64,000 nucleotides of DNA from positions 1 through 64,000 of the forward strand of contig CAYGYG010000003.1 of NCBI GenBank assembly GCA_964354155.1, given 5' to 3'. The position numbers and the translations under genes are program-made. Of this stretch, positions 14,206-23,800 are shown in pieces. Each line of letters begins with the position of its first letter. Positions within the stretch are counted from its first letter, which is position 1. The notes under the pieces were generated by a model. That model saw only the letters and a list, made by a program, of their open reading frames with translations, did no database searches and was not told the DNA's origin. Source of the stretch: CAYGYG01 sp964354155 (GTDB taxonomy: Bacteria; Hydrothermota; Tepidihabitantia; SM23-42; CAYGYG01).

Positions 14206-17193
14206 ATGGAACAGGAACATACTAAAGAAAAAGCAAAAGAAAACTTATCCAAACTCGTTGAAAAATTTGAGCGAGAGTCAAACGCCGGCAAGATAAAAGA
14301 TTATAACGAAGAGGCGACAAAAACGGCATTTATCCAGCCGCTCCTAAAAGATGTCCTCGGCTGGGATGTTACCGACCGCGACGAAGTAAGCCCTGAAGAG
14401 AAAACTTCGCACGGAAGAGTTGATTATGGCCTAAAGGTTGAAGGTAGAGTAAAGATTTTCGTCGAAGCCAAACCTCCGAGAGCCGACCTCAAAAAGCATG
14501 TCGTCCAGGCGGTCCGCTATGGCTATAACCGCAAAGGCGTGCCCTTTGTTTTGCTTACCGATTTTGAAGAGCTGTACCTGTTCGATGTAACGATAAAACC
14601 TGACTCTCGCAACCTCTTCAAAGGTCTGAAGATCGACCTCCAGTGGAATAAATATCTTGAGCAATTTGAGAAGTTGTGGCTACTATCAAAAGAGTCCGCA
14701 GTTAGTGGAAGCATGGACAAGCTGCTTTTGGTGAAGGCAAAAGATAGATTGCTGGTTGACAAAGCGATACTTGATGACTTGAAACGTTGGCACGAAGCCT
14801 TAGCCAAAGATATCTACAAGAATAATCCAGACCTCTTCCATTCCGCTGACTCACAGAAAGACGCCGACTATCTTAAAGAGATTACGCAGAAAATTCTGGA
14901 TCGAATCATCTTCATGCGCTCCTGCGAAGACAGAAAGATCGTGCATCGGACTTCTTTAAAGGAGCTATTCGAAGAGAGAACCGAAAGCGTCGGCAAGAAC
15001 ACAATGGTTTTCCTCAGCCATGAGTTCATGCACTATAACATCAATTTTGACAGCGACCTTTTCCGGCCACAGAGTTGGGAAAAGCAGCTGGCGATTGATT
15101 TTAGGGTGATGCGCGAAATTATACTCGATACCTATAATCCATACCAATTCGACGTAATCCCTTTGGAAGTGTTGGGCAATATTTACGAACAGTATCTTGG
15201 CTACACCATTAGATTAACCGACCACCAGGTGAAATATGAATTAAAAGCGGATGTGCGTAAGGCCGGCGGTGTTTACTATACGCCTGAATATATCGTTGAT
15301 TACATCGTTGAAAACACTGTCGGTACCCTACTGAAAGAATCATCCACCGTCAGGGCCAGAGAACTACGGATTCTCGATCCGGCTTGCGGTTCGGGTAGTT
15401 TCCTCATCAGGGCGTACGAAGAGATGCTCGACTACTACACGGGTTTGAAGCGCAAGGGTGCGCTCAGAAGCAAGAAACGGAGCGTGCGCCAGTTACATCC
15501 CATGCTGAAGACGGACAACGGCGAGATTGTGGAGCAGCCAACCGAGTCCGCACTCACTCTGCACGAAAAGGCTCAGGTCCTTCTCAATCATATCTACGGG
15601 GTGGACATCGATGAACAGGCTGTCGAGGTCACGAAGTTGTCATTGATGCTGAAGATGCTTGAGGGTGAACATGGATTCGTACTCGGGCGCCACATTCTAC
15701 CTATGCTTGATAAGAACATCCGATGCGGCAATTCCTTGATCTCAGGCGACACCTTAGAGCTCAAAAAATACTTCGGCGATGAATGGTATAAGGTCAAACC
15801 GTTCAACTGGGAAGATGCCTTCAGAAAGATTATGGTTGAGGAAGGTGGTTTCGATGCGGTCATCGGCAACCCACCGTATGTGAGACAAGAGATGCTTGGA
15901 GAAAGAAAAGAGTACTTTCAAAAGCATTACAAAGCCTATCACGGGAAGGCCGATTTGTATGCGTATTTCATAGAACGCGGAGTATCGCTTCTCAAAAAGG
16001 AAGTTGGAAGTTTTAGCAATATCGTAGCTAACAAGTGGATGCGGGCAACCTATGGGGAGCCTCTTCGCCGCTGGCTATGTGAACAACGTATAAAAGAGAT
16101 CATTGACTTTAGAGACTTGCCGGTTTTCGAGGGTGCAACGACCTATCCTTGCATTATCCGTCTTTGTAAAGGGTCACCAGACAAGAATGCCCGTTTTCCC
16201 GTCACTCAGGTTAAGGCATTAAATTTTGACAGCCTCGAAGATGTTGTCAGAAGGAACCATTACCTACTGAAAATCGCGAATCTTAATAAGAATAGTTGGT
16301 CGCTTGCTGGTGAAAGTGCACAATCTATATTCGCCAAAGTGCATAAGGCAGGCATACCGTTAGGGGAGTACGTAAACGGGAAAATCTATTATGGTATTAA
16401 AACCGGTCTAAACGAAGCTTTTATTATAGACTCTGAGACGAAGAAAAGGATTATTACCGAAGACCCCAAAAGTTCAGTGTTAATAAAACCTTTCTTAATG
16501 GGTCGGGATATAAGACGCTATGAACGATCCGTAAGTAACAAATATTTGATTCTAATAAAGAAAGGATGGACTCTTGAACAATCGGGGACAGTTCGTGATA
16601 AATGGGGTTGGTTCAAGCGGAAATATTCAACTATTGCCAATTATCTACAGCCTTTTGCTTCGGATGCCGAAAAGCGTTATGACAAAGGTGATTATTGGTG
16701 GGAGCTTAGGGCTTGTGATTACTACACAGAGTTTGAGAAGCCCAAAATATTTCTTCCAGATATTTCCTTACGTGGTAATTTTACAATTGATGCTAAAGGA
16801 GAATACTATTGTATAAATACAGCTTATGTTATTAGCAGTGCAGAAAAATACCTGTTAGGAATCCTAAACTCATCCATTATGACTTTCTACTACAAAAATC
16901 TATCTTCTGCTTATCGCGGAGGTTATTTGCGTTTTATTTATCAATATCTGATACAACTCCCTATTCGTCAAATCAACTTCACTAACTCCGTCGACAAGAA
17001 ACTCCACGATGACCTTGTGGCTTTGGTGGAAGTGATGTTAGACCTCAATAAGAAGATCCCATCCGTGAAGGGCAGCGAAAGAGACCAAATCCAGCGGCAG
17101 ATTGATAAAACCGACAAAGAAATTGATGAATTGGTTTATAAACTTTATGGAATTACCGAAGAAGAGAGGAAAATGATTGAAGGAGAAGAATAA
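14206..17193 (+). CDS. Type IIG restriction-modification enzyme
   Basis: 995 residues combining nuclease and methyltransferase. An N-terminal PD-(D/E)XK-type nuclease is suggested by RVDYGL (D73) and IFVEAK (E87, K89). A helical connector precedes an adenine-specific DNA methyltransferase with motif I LDPACGSGSFL (about 390-400) and catalytic motif IV NPPY (about 555). The C-terminal 350 residues contain the TaqI-C/Eco57I-type target-recognition domain (GIKTGLNEAFIID). It would both cut and protect DNA at an unknown site. Its coiled-coil tail ends IDELVYKLYGITEEERKMIE. An AAGGCGG site precedes the ATG. It overlaps the next gene by 17 bp. Confidence 0.92.
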   Translation: MEQEHTKEKAKENLSKLVEKFERESNAGKIKDYNEEATKTAFIQPLLKDVLGWDVTDRDEVSPEEKTSHGRVDYGLKVEGRVKIFVEAKPPRADLKKHVVQAVRYGYNRKGVPFVLLTDFEELYLFDVTIKPDSRNLFKGLKIDLQWNKYLEQFEKLWLLSKESAVSGSMDKLLLVKAKDRLLVDKAILDDLKRWHEALAKDIYKNNPDLFHSADSQKDADYLKEITQKILDRIIFMRSCEDRKIVHRTSLKELFEERTESVGKNTMVFLSHEFMHYNINFDSDLFRPQSWEKQLAIDFRVMREIILDTYNPYQFDVIPLEVLGNIYEQYLGYTIRLTDHQVKYELKADVRKAGGVYYTPEYIVDYIVENTVGTLLKESSTVRARELRILDPACGSGSFLIRAYEEMLDYYTGLKRKGALRSKKRSVRQLHPMLKTDNGEIVEQPTESALTLHEKAQVLLNHIYGVDIDEQAVEVTKLSLMLKMLEGEHGFVLGRHILPMLDKNIRCGNSLISGDTLELKKYFGDEWYKVKPFNWEDAFRKIMVEEGGFDAVIGNPPYVRQEMLGERKEYFQKHYKAYHGKADLYAYFIERGVSLLKKEVGSFSNIVANKWMRATYGEPLRRWLCEQRIKEIIDFRDLPVFEGATTYPCIIRLCKGSPDKNARFPVTQVKALNFDSLEDVVRRNHYLLKIANLNKNSWSLAGESAQSIFAKVHKAGIPLGEYVNGKIYYGIKTGLNEAFIIDSETKKRIITEDPKSSVLIKPFLMGRDIRRYERSVSNKYLILIKKGWTLEQSGTVRDKWGWFKRKYSTIANYLQPFASDAEKRYDKGDYWWELRACDYYTEFEKPKIFLPDISLRGNFTIDAKGEYYCINTAYVISSAEKYLLGILNSSIMTFYYKNLSSAYRGGYLRFIYQYLIQLPIRQINFTNSVDKKLHDDLVALVEVMLDLNKKIPSVKGSERDQIQRQIDKTDKEIDELVYKLYGITEEERKMIEGEE

Positions 17194-18076
17194 CATCGCA
17201 GCAATGGTAGATTTCATCGAATTCAAGGATAACGACGGAAAGGGACAATTGGACCGGCCGACGTGCCCAGAGGTAATTATGCTATTTATGCTGGCCGGTA
17301 AAGAACTCTACAAAATAGATCCCAATAGTTTGACGCTTATCTGCAATCAGCTTAACAATGTAATATCGGTAATCGAATTAGCCTCATTCGATCTTATATA
17401 TTCGTCAGGCAATATTTCCGAAGCAATGTGTCAGAAATGGTATTCTTGGGATAACGTGCATCTGAAGGAGAGAGTTTCAGTCAAATATTTACTAAATTCA
17501 ATCATTTATTACAATGCCAGTTTCGATTATTTCAAGGTTCTGTTGAGATACATTTACTCTTCATACGATGAGTTAATAATGACATACCCAAGAAACAAGG
17601 TTGAGAATGAGATGCAGAAGTTATGTCTTAAAAGAAATTGGGACTTAGCATTGAACTCTTTGATTACAAAGCCCACTAAAAAGTATGAAAAATGGTTAGA
17701 AAAGAACGACACCATTCCTAATACTGTCAGGAAAGCGTTTATAGAATTGGAGAAAAGGAATGATGATTTAAAAAACAAATACCAAGCCAACCAATTAAAA
17801 CACGGCGCGGTGCCATGTTTTGGAACAGCTGGTCTTCCTGATATTACTAGAGCACAAACAAACGAGAGCCTGGAACAATTCTATAACAGAAAAGAGCAAA
17901 CCTCAATTAGATATGATATTGGACTATATGAAAATAAACTTCAAATCAATGAGGTTCAAGGGTTTTTAGTTGATTATCATAATAGCACTATACAGGTCTT
18001 AAATGAAGTCTTGAAAGATACAGGTTTTGATAGAATCAATGAAACTCAAAATGGAAAACGTGAAACAACAATCTAA
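17177..18076 (+). CDS. Unknown protein of the defence operon, possibly HEPN-like
   Basis: 299 residues from a TTG start at 17177, which has GAGAGGA 6 nt upstream and lies within the end of the restriction enzyme gene. The sequence is AT-rich and predicted all-helical in residues 30-140, with a segment YLLNSIIYYNASFDYFKVLLRYIYSSYDE that faintly resembles Cthe_2314-type HEPN domains (weak, from memory). A clear RxxxxH active site is not seen. The C-terminal part contains a conserved-looking AVPCFGTAGLPD stretch. Its place between a restriction enzyme and a nuclease suggests a defence accessory or effector. Confidence 0.75.
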   Translation: MKEKNNIAAMVDFIEFKDNDGKGQLDRPTCPEVIMLFMLAGKELYKIDPNSLTLICNQLNNVISVIELASFDLIYSSGNISEAMCQKWYSWDNVHLKERVSVKYLLNSIIYYNASFDYFKVLLRYIYSSYDELIMTYPRNKVENEMQKLCLKRNWDLALNSLITKPTKKYEKWLEKNDTIPNTVRKAFIELEKRNDDLKNKYQANQLKHGAVPCFGTAGLPDITRAQTNESLEQFYNRKEQTSIRYDIGLYENKLQINEVQGFLVDYHNSTIQVLNEVLKDTGFDRINETQNGKRETTI

Positions 18077-18788
18077 AGGTCAACTTGTCTGCCAGCATCT
18101 CGAAAAGATTTCGCGGAAGTTGTTGGAAGAGTACCCTGAAGTGATTAGACAATTCGTGCGGGGTCGGCATGGGATATATGCTCTATACAAAGGAAATCGT
18201 GTTTGCTATGTTGGACTTGCCGCTAACCTCCGTTCAAGATTGAGACATCATCTTCATGATCGACACGGGAGAACCTGGGATCGGTTTAGCATCTATCTCA
18301 CATTGTCCGACGCGCACCTGCGAGAACTAGAATCCTTGGTTTTGAGGATTTCAAGCCCGAGAGGGAATGTCCAAGCTGGTAAGTTCATTCGTTCACAAGA
18401 CCTGCGCCGAACCGTGTACAGACAAATAAGGGATGCACAGAAAGAAGAGCGGAGGGACCTGTTCGGTGAAGATGTATTTCGCCCGAAGGCCGTGAAACTC
18501 AAGAGCGTCGACAAGGAATCGGGTGTTCTTGCTCCATATACAACCAGAAGCTTCCACATTCGCTTCAAATACAAGGGGCGACTCTACATCGCCCACGTCC
18601 GCAAGGACGGGTGGGTCAGTTTTGACTCTAATTCAGCTGCATATAGCAGACTCAAGGGCAAGAGATTCAAATCCCCATCGGCCGCAGCGAAAGCAATTAC
18701 GAAAAGGGAAATGGACGGTTGGAAAACCTGGAAATACGAACGCTCACCCGGGGAGTGGGTTTTGATCGACGAGATTAGAAAGAGGTGA
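18039..18788 (+). CDS. GIY-YIG nuclease with RAMA-like C-terminal domain
   Basis: 249 residues from the ATG at 18039; a TTG at 18027 and an ATG at 18051 are alternatives and none has a strong Shine-Dalgarno. Residues 43-110 are a GIY-YIG nuclease domain with GIYALY (45-50), CYVGL (56-60), the catalytic-type arginine in LRSRLRHHL, and a downstream ELE glutamate. The C-terminal 90 residues (YKGRLYIAHVRKDGWVSF, SPSAAAKAIT, GWKTWKYE) resemble the RAMA domain found beside restriction enzymes and thought to read modified DNA. It may cut DNA according to methylation state. It overlaps the preceding gene by 38 bp. Confidence 0.82.
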   Translation: MKLKMENVKQQSKGQLVCQHLEKISRKLLEEYPEVIRQFVRGRHGIYALYKGNRVCYVGLAANLRSRLRHHLHDRHGRTWDRFSIYLTLSDAHLRELESLVLRISSPRGNVQAGKFIRSQDLRRTVYRQIRDAQKEERRDLFGEDVFRPKAVKLKSVDKESGVLAPYTTRSFHIRFKYKGRLYIAHVRKDGWVSFDSNSAAYSRLKGKRFKSPSAAAKAITKREMDGWKTWKYERSPGEWVLIDEIRKR

Positions 18789-18796
18789 CACAGCGG

Positions 18797-20668
18797 ATGC
18801 GCATTAAGAAACTCAAGATCGAGAATTACAAGACTCTGAAGAAGGTAGAGTTGGACAGCTTGGGCGATATTGTGGTCTTCATTGGTGCTAACATGGCCGG
18901 TAAGTCGAACGTGTTTGACGCCATTAGTTTTCTGAAGGAGGGGTCTCGTTTGGGCCTCCGAGAGGCGATCGAAAGAAGGGGAGGTTATCAAGAGCTTGTT
19001 TGGCAGAAGGAAGCAGAAGAGACGATGCGATTTGAGATCGTTTTTGAGCTTGACCGCACCTTAAGGGAGAGGCTCATTTGCTCATTCATCGATGAAAAAG
19101 ACGAAAGGAACAAAGCGAGGATCTACGGCTCAGCCTTTCTTACGGAAGTATCTTACAGTTTAGTTCTGAAATGGCATTCGACCAAGAAAATATACGAAGA
19201 ATCGCTGACCACCGCTGGTGTTGCGACTCCTGCTCAGAGTATCTCAATCATCAAACGGATGAGCGTAGGATTATCCGCACAGTCAGTCACCATGTATAAT
19301 AACCTTCAGGACCAATTTGTCAACGTGCTCAAAGGAGCAGATTTCACTAATACACCGCAAGAACGATCTAGCGGTGGTTACGACAGTACGAAGCTACTAT
19401 TTACTGATGAGGGTGGACGTAATCCGCCACCGCTGGAGGAACGGATAGTCACAACCTTCGCCTTCGCAGTGAATTCATGGCGACGGCTGAACCCGCACAT
19501 CAGTGTCCAGAATTACTTCACGATTTCGGACACCACGGAACTCAGTTCAGACGCCCAGAACCTAGCCGCTGTGGCACACAAATTAGGCAATAATAACGTA
19601 GTGCAGTTCGAGGAAATAAGAACATATTTGCATAGAGTGATACCCACAATAGCACGCTTGTCGACGCCCGTTAATAAAGGCAACAGCACAATTGGCCTGC
19701 AGGAAAAGGATCAACCCGCATCAACCGTTTATGAGCTCGCCAACATAAGTGCCGGCACCAAAAATGTGTTGGCGATTATTATGGAACTTGTAACCTGCGG
19801 GAAAGGCGGAATCGTGTTCATCGAGGAACCCGAAGCCCATCTGCATCCGCAGGCTATACGCAGCCTGATGGAGGTGCTACGCGCGTACTCATCGAGCAGG
19901 CAAATCATGATCACGACTCATTCACCAGTCGCGCTGATGGGCTTCTCGATCAACAGCATTATACTGGTCAGGCGGAATCTCGGTGGCGACACGCGCATGC
20001 AGAAGCTTACACCCGATGATACAAACCTAATAGTCGACGAACTGGGGATCCGTCCTTCCGATATCCTAAATCATGAAGTCATAGCGTTTGTTGAGGGAGA
20101 CTACGACATGGAAGTCTTTGGGGGCTTTATGGCGAAAGTGGGCATAGGTAAAGAAGATATCTGCTTCATCCCTACGGATGGGTGGACTAACATGCAATAC
20201 CATACGAACGCGAGCATTTTGGAGAAAGCAAGGGTCCGGCCAGCGGTGCTTGCCGTATTCGACGGCGATACAGAGAATAGGAAAGATGAAAAGGAGAGGA
20301 TGTTAAGCAGAATGCATGTACCCAAGGAAAATATCTTCACATTAGGAGAGAAAGAGGTTGAGTGCTACTTGCTTGATATTGACTCGTGGTTTAAAACTTG
20401 GCCAGACTTGGAGAAAATACTAAGAAGGGACGATCTTAATAAGAAATTTGACGAGATCAGAAGAGATGATAAACCAAAAGAAAAAATGGAAAAGCTAATG
20501 ATTGATTTGGGCATTCGGTCGTATACAAGAGAAATAGCCGTCATGCTTGTTGAAAATATAGCGGAAATACCTAAAGATATCGAAAAAATACTTAAGCGTG
20601 TTAAAATGTTGGTTGGTGAAAAAGGGAAATCGGATACAGCAGATGAACATAAGAGTCGAGATGCCTGA
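18797..20668 (+). CDS. OLD-family ATPase/TOPRIM nuclease
   Basis: 623 residues from the ATG at 18797; a GTG at 18785 overlapping the previous stop is the alternative. The N-terminal ABC-type ATPase has Walker A GANMAGKS (30-37), a signature-like ELANISAGTKN, Walker B GIVFIEEPEAHLHP and the switch histidine in ITTHSP. The C-terminal TOPRIM domain has FVEGDYDMEVF, VFDGD and EVECYLLD. OLD proteins are ATP-regulated nucleases that act in phage defence alone or with partners such as GajB. No UvrD-like helicase or reverse transcriptase is next to it here. The final 50 residues are AT-rich, unlike the body of the gene. Confidence 0.9.
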   Translation: MRIKKLKIENYKTLKKVELDSLGDIVVFIGANMAGKSNVFDAISFLKEGSRLGLREAIERRGGYQELVWQKEAEETMRFEIVFELDRTLRERLICSFIDEKDERNKARIYGSAFLTEVSYSLVLKWHSTKKIYEESLTTAGVATPAQSISIIKRMSVGLSAQSVTMYNNLQDQFVNVLKGADFTNTPQERSSGGYDSTKLLFTDEGGRNPPPLEERIVTTFAFAVNSWRRLNPHISVQNYFTISDTTELSSDAQNLAAVAHKLGNNNVVQFEEIRTYLHRVIPTIARLSTPVNKGNSTIGLQEKDQPASTVYELANISAGTKNVLAIIMELVTCGKGGIVFIEEPEAHLHPQAIRSLMEVLRAYSSSRQIMITTHSPVALMGFSINSIILVRRNLGGDTRMQKLTPDDTNLIVDELGIRPSDILNHEVIAFVEGDYDMEVFGGFMAKVGIGKEDICFIPTDGWTNMQYHTNASILEKARVRPAVLAVFDGDTENRKDEKERMLSRMHVPKENIFTLGEKEVECYLLDIDSWFKTWPDLEKILRRDDLNKKFDEIRRDDKPKEKMEKLMIDLGIRSYTREIAVMLVENIAEIPKDIEKILKRVKMLVGEKGKSDTADEHKSRDA

Positions 20669-20831
20669 AGACCTCGCAAACCTTCCCGATCCCGACACCA
20701 TCGCCCACAACCTCATTGACCAAATTGTCAATAAGCTTTACGGACTAACAAATGAGCAAGTAAAAACAATAGAAGAGTCATTTGTGATAGGTTTAAGCAA
20801 AAGTGCATTATCGGTGAAGAATGAGGAATGA
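20643..20831 (+). CDS. 62-residue protein resembling a restriction enzyme tail
   Basis: Starts MNIRVEMPEDLANLPDPDTI inside the end of the OLD gene and ends inside the start of the STAND gene. Its segment IDQIVNKLYGLTNEQVKTIE aligns with the last residues of the type IIG enzyme, IDELVYKLYGITEEERKMIE. Such endings are typical of type IIG/type I methylase tails. It may be a remnant of a second restriction enzyme, lost by recombination, or a small adaptor that mimics the tail. No strong Shine-Dalgarno is seen. Confidence 0.5.
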   Translation: MNIRVEMPEDLANLPDPDTIAHNLIDQIVNKLYGLTNEQVKTIEESFVIGLSKSALSVKNEE

Positions 20832-23800
20832 ATTAATTGTCGAGATTTCCGATGTATTAAAAGCAATGGATGACGGAGTATTTCAGGATTTCTGTGGGGA
20901 TTTTCTACCACTTTATGATATCTCATATAAAGGACTGGTAAGACATGGCACGACAGTTGAAGGAAAAACTCGAAAAGGAACACCAGACTTAATTAAAACA
21001 TCAGCTAATGGAAAACAAATTGCTGTTGAGTGTAGCACACAGAAAAAATATTGGCATGCGCCTAAGGCTAAAGAGAAGTTTGCTAAGTGGAAACCATGTA
21101 TAGATATAAATAAATGTATAAGTTGTCTGAAATATCTGAATGAGATAGTATTGTGCTCAAGTCAGGAAATCCCGACTAACATGCCAAATGTCAAAGCAGA
21201 CCTTTTGTCTTACGCTAAAGAAAGAACTAATGCCAAAACTAGCTTATTGTGCTGTGTAAATATAGAAAATTATATCGCAGATAATGTTGAAATGCCTGAA
21301 ATGCAGAATCTTCTTAAAACTTATCTACCTAGCGTTTACAGTAGGATAGCTTCATTAAAGAATGGCCAGCGCTACCAATTAGTTTTAGAGCTTTGGCGTG
21401 AAACACTAGTTCCATTAGTTGATTTCGTAAGAATCATAGAAGAGGCGACAAACAAATTCATCAACATTAAAGAAGCTAAAACATACGCATTGGAAAGAAT
21501 ATCTGAGCTTAAATCACATTTTGAGAGAGAAGGTTTACCGAAGCAAGGGGATATCGTTAGGCAATTGGGAAGCGCTTTTCGTCTTAAAGACCCGAAGGGA
21601 TCTATTTACTGTTTTTTGGGCGTACCTAAGATCGGTAAAACTAGTTTGGTGGTCCAATGCGCTGCTAATTGGCAGTCCAAAAAGTATATAATCCATTGGT
21701 TTGATTGCCCAGTGACAGAATGTGAGACAAAAACATTGGTGGGTGATGTTTTAAGAAGTTTATGGGCATCTTTTCTTGCACCAGTAGAAGCAACACAATT
21801 GGCTGATGGCAGAATTAATGTGGAATCTATAGACATTGGAACACTGAAATATAATGTAAATTCACCTGCCATTTATGTTATCGATAATGCTGAGTTACTG
21901 TCTGAAGAAGTACTAAAGTCGCTGTGTACAACACTGGCTAAACTTAAATCCCTAAATCTATTGACTCAAATAGGTGTTATATTTATTAGCAATAAATGTT
22001 TAAAGCATCTGTGCCCTGCGATATCTAATGAATTCCCTAGCCCAGCCTGGAATCGGGAGGAACTAGAAGAATTTCTTTTAACACGGTTGGAAGATTCTAC
22101 GTATTATCAGAGCGGTTCATTTCTGGATGCTCTTATGACAAAAAGTGGGGGACATCCTCTGATAGCATTGGCCTTAACAAAAAGATTTCCTTCAGTTGAG
22201 GGGTTGTTATTATCAACTTTCAAATTGCCTTCTCTTGCTGATGAAGATTTGACAGCAGATGTAAAGAGACTTCTTTTTGATGATATTTTGGCAAAGGATA
22301 TGGATTCGTTGAGTTATGTTCTCAGGTTATCACCTCTTACTTTTAAGGCTGATGAGAAAATAATGCACGTCATTAAGAACAAAATTGATCCTGTGATAAG
22401 TAAACCCTTTAGTTTAGTCTTGGATAAACTTTATGGCACCGTTATCGAAGGAGATAAGAGAACTGGTTACAACGTATCATTCGTTTACAGAGAAGTCGCC
22501 AGGAGCCAACTTAGCCTTCAAGAACAGCAGTTAATTCTCGATGTAGTTAGCACTGAGCTATTGACACCTATTGGGAAGGTTCTTGATGCGGATAAGATAA
22601 CAAAGGGTGTGTTTTGTGCACTTCTTGCAGATAAACATGAAAAAGTTTTCTATTGGACAACAACGCTTTTACTATCAGCAATTAAAAATAGCTTACCAAT
22701 GATCCAAATGCGCGCAATCGTAGAACGTCTTGAATTATTTGGTTATATTCGAGTTCCAGAAGAACCAAAATTGTTGTTGATGTACTATATTATGTTGCAT
22801 CTTATGGCTTCTGTCTATTCTCGGATTGGATATGATGATAAGGCATTTGAATTACTGGATAAGATAAAAGCCACAACGATTGAGTGTGATGATAAGAACT
22901 TGAGAGAATCTCTACGGGATTTAACTGAAGGTGCAGCTGTATACAAAGCAACAGTTATTGCTACTAAAAGTCCGTTAGAAGCTATAGAAATTCTGTCAAA
23001 AACAGAACTCAGTAGAATCAGAAAATCATCCTTCTTTGCTCAGCCCACGCGAGATTTTCTAAAAATGCTATTCGCTCAGGCTCCTATTAGAAAGATACCA
23101 ACGTGTTTTGTGAGTAAAGTTATTGATTCAATTGACCCAAATGATGAAAGAGATGTCAGTAGTGTAATACACATGTCTCTAGATCTTGCTGCAAGAGCCA
23201 ATTCAGAAAAGGTAAATCCCAAAGAAGTAATTAATCTTTTATCTGCAAAGAATGACATTGTTGAGGTCTTGCGTGTCACCTTCAATGCCCAATCGGCTTT
23301 AGAAACAAGAGAGCCAAAAAGGGCGCTTGATTTCATAGAACAGGCAATAGGGATGCTGCAGAAAAGACATACGTGGGGTAATACTATCGAAAATATTATC
23401 CGGCTGGTTCAAGGTGACGCATATTACTCACTTAAAGGAAACGATAAAGCCAAGACATCCTATCTAAGGTGCATAGAATGCTGTGGTGATGAGGTAGGGT
23501 CATTTGAATATGCATGGGCTAGTTTTAGAATTGGGTTATTATCGGATAACGCAGCAGATGCGGAAAACTTCTTTAAACAATCCAGTTCGGCTTGCGAATT
23601 ACTCGAATATGATGATCTATATGCTAGAAGCGAAGGTGAGCGCGGGGTGGTTTTGATGCAGATGGACCAGCCACTAGAGTTTGTTAGAATTGCCGATTCC
23701 TTGCTTCGCAGGTATTATATAGATAAAAAGGACAAATACGGGCCAACTGTTACTATAATGGTAGCCCATCTCGGAAGACTTAAATGTATGATTGAAAAGA

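Noticed and set aside
14206..17193. Classical type I or BREX methyltransferase
   Set aside because: Nuclease, methylase and specificity parts are in one polypeptide, and no hsdR/hsdS, pglZ or brxC is present.
18797..20668. Gabija or PARIS system
   Set aside because: There is no UvrD-like GajB and no separate AriB-type partner; naming it as either would not be supported.
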